From QHCA01 sp038237645 (GTDB lineage Bacteria; Actinomycetota; Actinomycetes; Mycobacteriales; QHCA01), in assembly GCA_038237645.1 (NCBI GenBank), contig JBBRYN010000073.1, positions 1 through 15,589 on the forward strand: a DNA stretch of 15,589 bases, read 5' to 3'. The notes beneath the pieces are model-generated. The model was not told the DNA's origin, made no database searches, and saw only the letters and a list, made by a program, of their open reading frames with translations. A program made the position numbers and the translations under genes. Shown here in pieces: positions 13,331-15,589 of the stretch (its first letter is position 1; each line of letters begins with the position of its first letter).

Positions 13331-14198
13331 AAGTGCGAAAGGTCCGGACCGACTCCGCCCGAACGGCGGAGCAGGTCAGCAACTGCGGCGGCCCGGCCTC
13401 GGCCTGCACCGTCACGGTCACCGACTCCTCGCCGTGGGCCAGCGACACCCGCCAGGTGGCCGACGCCACACGTGTCACCTCGACCGGCGCGAGCGAGTCG
13501 ATCCGCCGCTCGTCGAGCACCGCCCGGGCATGCTGCTGGGCGGCCTGCACGGGCGCCGGGAGGCCCGCTCGCCCGCGCAGGAGGGGCCGGAAGACCTCGC
13601 CCGCCTCGTAGGCCGACACGATGTCGCGAGCCGTGTCCAGGTCGACCCGGCCGTAGTACAGCGACTCGGGCAACACCACGACGTTGGCCGCGAAGCGGTC
13701 GCCGCCGATGTGCGAGCACTCCCATGCCTGGCCCGGCCGCAGGGCGCGCAGTGCCGCCGCTACCGGCCGGCCCCGGATCGCGCAGCAGGCGTCGTGCCGG
13801 CCGTGCGCGCAGACGAGGTAGACCGGCCGGTCAGCCGGCTCCCCGGCCGTCCCATCGAGCGGCCCGTCGAGCAGGGCGGCGTGGTCGGTGTAGCTGCCCC
13901 AGCGGATCGACTCCCGCCCGATGCGGGAGTCGACGTAGGCCCATCGCCGGACCGGGCCCGATGCCGTGCGGCCAGGCCGGCGGATGAGCACGATCCGGAC
14001 CCCGCGCTCGGCCGCCGCAGCAGCCAGCCGGCGGCCGACGACCGGGTCGATCAGCGACTGGACCAGCGCGTCGCGCCCCCAGCGCCCGGGCTGTTCCACC
14101 AGCAGCCACCTGACTACCGGCGCGGCCGTCGCCGCGATGTCGTCACCACGCCGCTGCGCCGCGGGCGCGCAGCGATCGGCGCCGGACATCGCGCTCAT
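13326..14198 (-). CDS. Sucrase/ferredoxin-like (Suc_Fer) thioredoxin-fold [2Fe-2S] protein
   Basis: 290 residues of the Suc_Fer family (PF06999), related to yeast Apd1 and to thioredoxin-like ferredoxins. The cluster region is clear: VCAHGRHDACCAIRG (129-143) with Cys130, Cys138 and Cys139, then ECSHIGGDRFAANVVVLP (160-177). In Apd1-type proteins the second pair of ligands is HxGGH; here it is His163 and Asp167 (HIGGD). A C-terminal beta-rich part of about 90 residues follows (VEVTRVASATWRVSL). The ATG at 14196-14198 overlaps the stop of the cupin gene as ATGA, so the two should be made together. The likely job is electron transfer, perhaps to the cupin enzyme, but this is inference from the overlap. 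Family recognition is strong; the name 'sucrase' is historical and does not imply sugar cleavage. Confidence 0.9.
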   Translation of the reverse strand: MSAMSGADRCAPAAQRRGDDIAATAAPVVRWLLVEQPGRWGRDALVQSLIDPVVGRRLAAAAAERGVRIVLIRRPGRTASGPVRRWAYVDSRIGRESIRWGSYTDHAALLDGPLDGTAGEPADRPVYLVCAHGRHDACCAIRGRPVAAALRALRPGQAWECSHIGGDRFAANVVVLPESLYYGRVDLDTARDIVSAYEAGEVFRPLLRGRAGLPAPVQAAQQHARAVLDERRIDSLAPVEVTRVASATWRVSLAHGEESVTVTVQAEAGPPQLLTCSAVRAESVRTFRTW

Positions 14199-15448
14199 CG
14201 GACGGGTACGAGGACGGCCTCGCGCAGCAACCGGCGGACGAGGACCAGCCGCTCGTCCGGATCCAGGCCCGGCAGATCGGCGACGGTGATCGGCCCCCCG
14301 GCCAGCAGCAGCGCCAGGGCCGCACCGGTGGCCGCCGGCAGCGTGATCGTCCGGTCGGGGAGGTCGACCACCACCCGGTCACCGATGCGGTGCAGCCGGT
14401 GCCGCAGGTGCTCGCGCCGGCGTACGACGGTGTGCGCGTCCAGGGCGGCGATGGCCGCCGCCTGCGCGAGCGGAGCGAGCGGCGCAGCCCGGGTGGCCGA
14501 CCAGACCTCGGACCGGACGTGCTCGACGAGGTCGGCCGGCGTCGCGCCGGCCAGCCGGCTGACGAGCGCCTGCACCGTCACCGCCAGGTCGGCGGCGAGC
14601 GCGCCGGAGTCGGCCAGGTCGACGCCTATCGGCAGGGACTCCCGCAGGACCGGGTCGTCGGCCGCCAGCGCGCACAGCGCCTCGACGAGGGCATAGCGGG
14701 TGATGGCCGGCACGCCGACGGTGAGGTGTGCCGACACGTCGCCGAGGGCTGCCGCGGAGTGCAGGTATCCGCGGGGGAGGTACATCGCGTCCCCCGGCGA
14801 GAGGACGGAGTCGATGGTGGGCGGGCCGGCTGTGGCCGGTCCGACGTCGGGGCCGCCGGCGCTCGATGCCCGCCAGGGTTGGCTGCGCAGGGGCAGCGGG
14901 ACCACCGGCTCGTGCACCAGCCACCGCTTGCGCCCGGCGATCTGCAGCACGAACACGTCGTGCACGTCGTAGTGCGGGTCGAAGCCCCGCGACTGCGGCG
15001 GGGTGATGTAGGCGTTGACCTGCACCGGGTGGCCCAGCTCGGCGGCCAGGGTGTCGGCGAAGGAGATCAGCGGCGGCCACACCCGATGCAACCCTTGGAG
15101 CACCACCGTCGAGCCGTCGAGGATCAACTTCAGCAGCAGGTCGGCGGCGACCTGGTCGCCGATCTCGGCACCGGCTCCGCCGGAACGGGTGTAGCGCGCC
15201 CGGTCGACCGGTGCTCCGTCCCTGACGACCCGGATGAACGGCGTACGCAGGCCGCGGCGCGAGACAAGCTCGTCCACCGAGTCCAGGCTGAACAGATCGG
15301 CGAAGGAGGCGCCGCCGGCCGCCTTGGTCAGCAGCGGTTGCCGGCCCCAGTGCCGGCCGGCGAACCGGTCGGGATCGCCCGCACAGCGCCGCAGTGCCGG
15401 GCGGTCACTGCCGGCCCGGCACTCGGCCCTGGTCGCGCCCTCGGTCAG
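14195..15448 (-). CDS. JmjC/cupin_4-type Fe(II) 2-oxoglutarate oxygenase
   Basis: Up to 417 residues. The cupin_4 family includes bacterial YcfD/RoxA and human MINA and NO66, which hydroxylate ribosomal proteins. The Fe(II) triad is visible: HYD (His159, Asp161) and the later His230 in YLPRGYLHSAA. Lys174 in GRKRW is at the 2-oxoglutarate site. Upstream residues also match the family (DPDRFAGRHWGRQPLLTKA, then FADLF, then DELVSRRGLRTPFIR). The homology therefore begins before the first GTG at 15275-15277, which would cut off about 57 residues. No ATG, GTG or TTG exists in frame further upstream in the window. The CTG at 15446-15448 overlaps the previous stop as CTGA and is my choice, with low confidence in that exact base. 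The C-terminal half should be a winged-helix domain. Substrate unknown. Confidence 0.87.
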   Translation of the reverse strand: MTEGATRAECRAGSDRPALRRCAGDPDRFAGRHWGRQPLLTKAAGGASFADLFSLDSVDELVSRRGLRTPFIRVVRDGAPVDRARYTRSGGAGAEIGDQVAADLLLKLILDGSTVVLQGLHRVWPPLISFADTLAAELGHPVQVNAYITPPQSRGFDPHYDVHDVFVLQIAGRKRWLVHEPVVPLPLRSQPWRASSAGGPDVGPATAGPPTIDSVLSPGDAMYLPRGYLHSAAALGDVSAHLTVGVPAITRYALVEALCALAADDPVLRESLPIGVDLADSGALAADLAVTVQALVSRLAGATPADLVEHVRSEVWSATRAAPLAPLAQAAAIAALDAHTVVRRREHLRHRLHRIGDRVVVDLPDRTITLPAATGAALALLLAGGPITVADLPGLDPDERLVLVRRLLREAVLVPVR

Positions 15449-15589
15449 GCGACGCCGCCGGCACCCGCGTCCGCACCGCCGTCGGCCCCACCGTCGGGAT
15501 CCGCCGCCGCACCCGCGTCCGCACCGCCGTCGGCCCCACCGTCGGGATCCGCCGCCGCACCCGCGTCCGCACCGCCGTCGGCCCCACCG
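15445..15589 (-). CDS. C-terminal acidic repeat tail of an upstream gene (runs off right edge)
   Basis: In this minus-strand frame the last 47 codons read as repeats of GGADGGADAGAAADPD, ending GGADGGADAGAGGVA and TGA at 15445-15447. The stop overlaps the preferred CTG start of the cupin gene. The Ala/Gly/Asp composition and strong GC third positions suit a real low-complexity tail. The frame that reads VGPTAVRTRVRRRIPT is less protein-like. The body of the protein and its function lie outside the window. All three frames are open through the repeat, so the frame is chosen by composition and by the overlap. Confidence 0.5.
   Translation of the reverse strand, partial: GGADGGADAGAAADPDGGADGGADAGAAADPDGGADGGADAGAGGVA
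15461..15589. repeat. 48-base tandem repeat, at least 2.7 copies
   Basis: Copies at 15541-15588 and 15493-15540 are identical over 48 bases. A third copy, 15461-15492, matches the first 32 bases and then diverges. The base at 15589 also fits the period, so the array probably continues past the window. The period is 16 codons, so length change would keep the reading frame. Confidence 0.93.

Noticed and set aside
12784..13725. Longer 313-residue version of the small membrane protein
   Set aside because: The extra N-terminal residues come from reading across the Suc_Fer gene in another frame; the ATG at 13290 gives a sensible membrane protein.
15461..15589. Tandem repeat as a possible CRISPR array
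   Set aside because: Units are directly adjacent with no variable spacers and the period is a multiple of three; it is a coding tandem repeat.

Overview
The window is GC-rich actinobacterial chromosome. The evidence is the base composition, the frequent GTG starts, and the gene set read leftward on the minus strand: a DUF2520 Rossmann protein, panC, coaX, lysS, lsr2 and clpC. This is the conserved neighbourhood known from Mycobacterium and relatives. Lsr2 itself is an actinobacterial nucleoid protein. The genus cannot be fixed from sequence alone; a non-mycobacterial actinomycete (Micromonosporales, Frankiales or similar) fits best, because an orphan NuoD of the Streptomyces/Micromonospora NuoD2 type is also present.

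Layout, left to right. 1-346 (-): 5' end of clpC. 347-575: regulatory and terminator-rich gap with inverted repeats. 576-917 (-): lsr2, with a clear sigma70-type promoter at 954-982. 1115-2170 (-): an AlkZ/YcaQ-like winged-helix protein with a QxQ motif, a candidate DNA glycosylase. 2176-3669 (-): lysS. 3680-4441 (-): coaX. 4441-5301 (-): panC. 5298-6203 (-): DUF2520 Rossmann protein. The last three overlap one another and look translationally coupled. panD, which sits between panC and coaX in Mycobacterium, is absent. 6301-7296 (+): a MidA/NDUFAF7-family methyltransferase, divergent from the pantothenate operon. 7288-11507 (-): a four-gene accessory block in transcription order WXG100-like small protein, large DUF6571-like protein, lipoprotein, cytochrome P450. 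11626-12780 (+): orphan nuoD2. 12784-13290 (-): small four-helix membrane protein. 13326-14198 (-): Suc_Fer thioredoxin-like [2Fe-2S] protein. 14195-15448 (-): JmjC/cupin_4 Fe(II) oxygenase. 15445-15589 (-): acidic Ala/Gly/Asp repeat tail of another gene that runs off the window.

How the genes may work together. The left third is housekeeping: protein quality control, nucleoid silencing, tRNA charging and the pantothenate-to-CoA pathway. MidA and NuoD2 are an enzyme-substrate candidate pair, because mitochondrial NDUFAF7 methylates an arginine of NDUFS2, and that arginine is present in this NuoD. The WXG/DUF6571/lipoprotein/P450 block lies exactly between the two and looks like an accessory insertion. 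At the right end a cupin oxygenase and a ferredoxin-like protein overlap by four bases, suggesting one redox unit.

Most promising for follow-up: the MidA-NuoD2 pair with its altered quinone-site residues, the secretion-flavoured P450 operon, the AlkZ-like gene, the coupled cupin/Suc_Fer pair with an HxGGD variant cluster motif, and two CTGA junctions that suggest non-canonical CTG starts. I see no CRISPR array, transposase, integrase, tRNA or rRNA. No stretch longer than about 230 bases lacks a gene.
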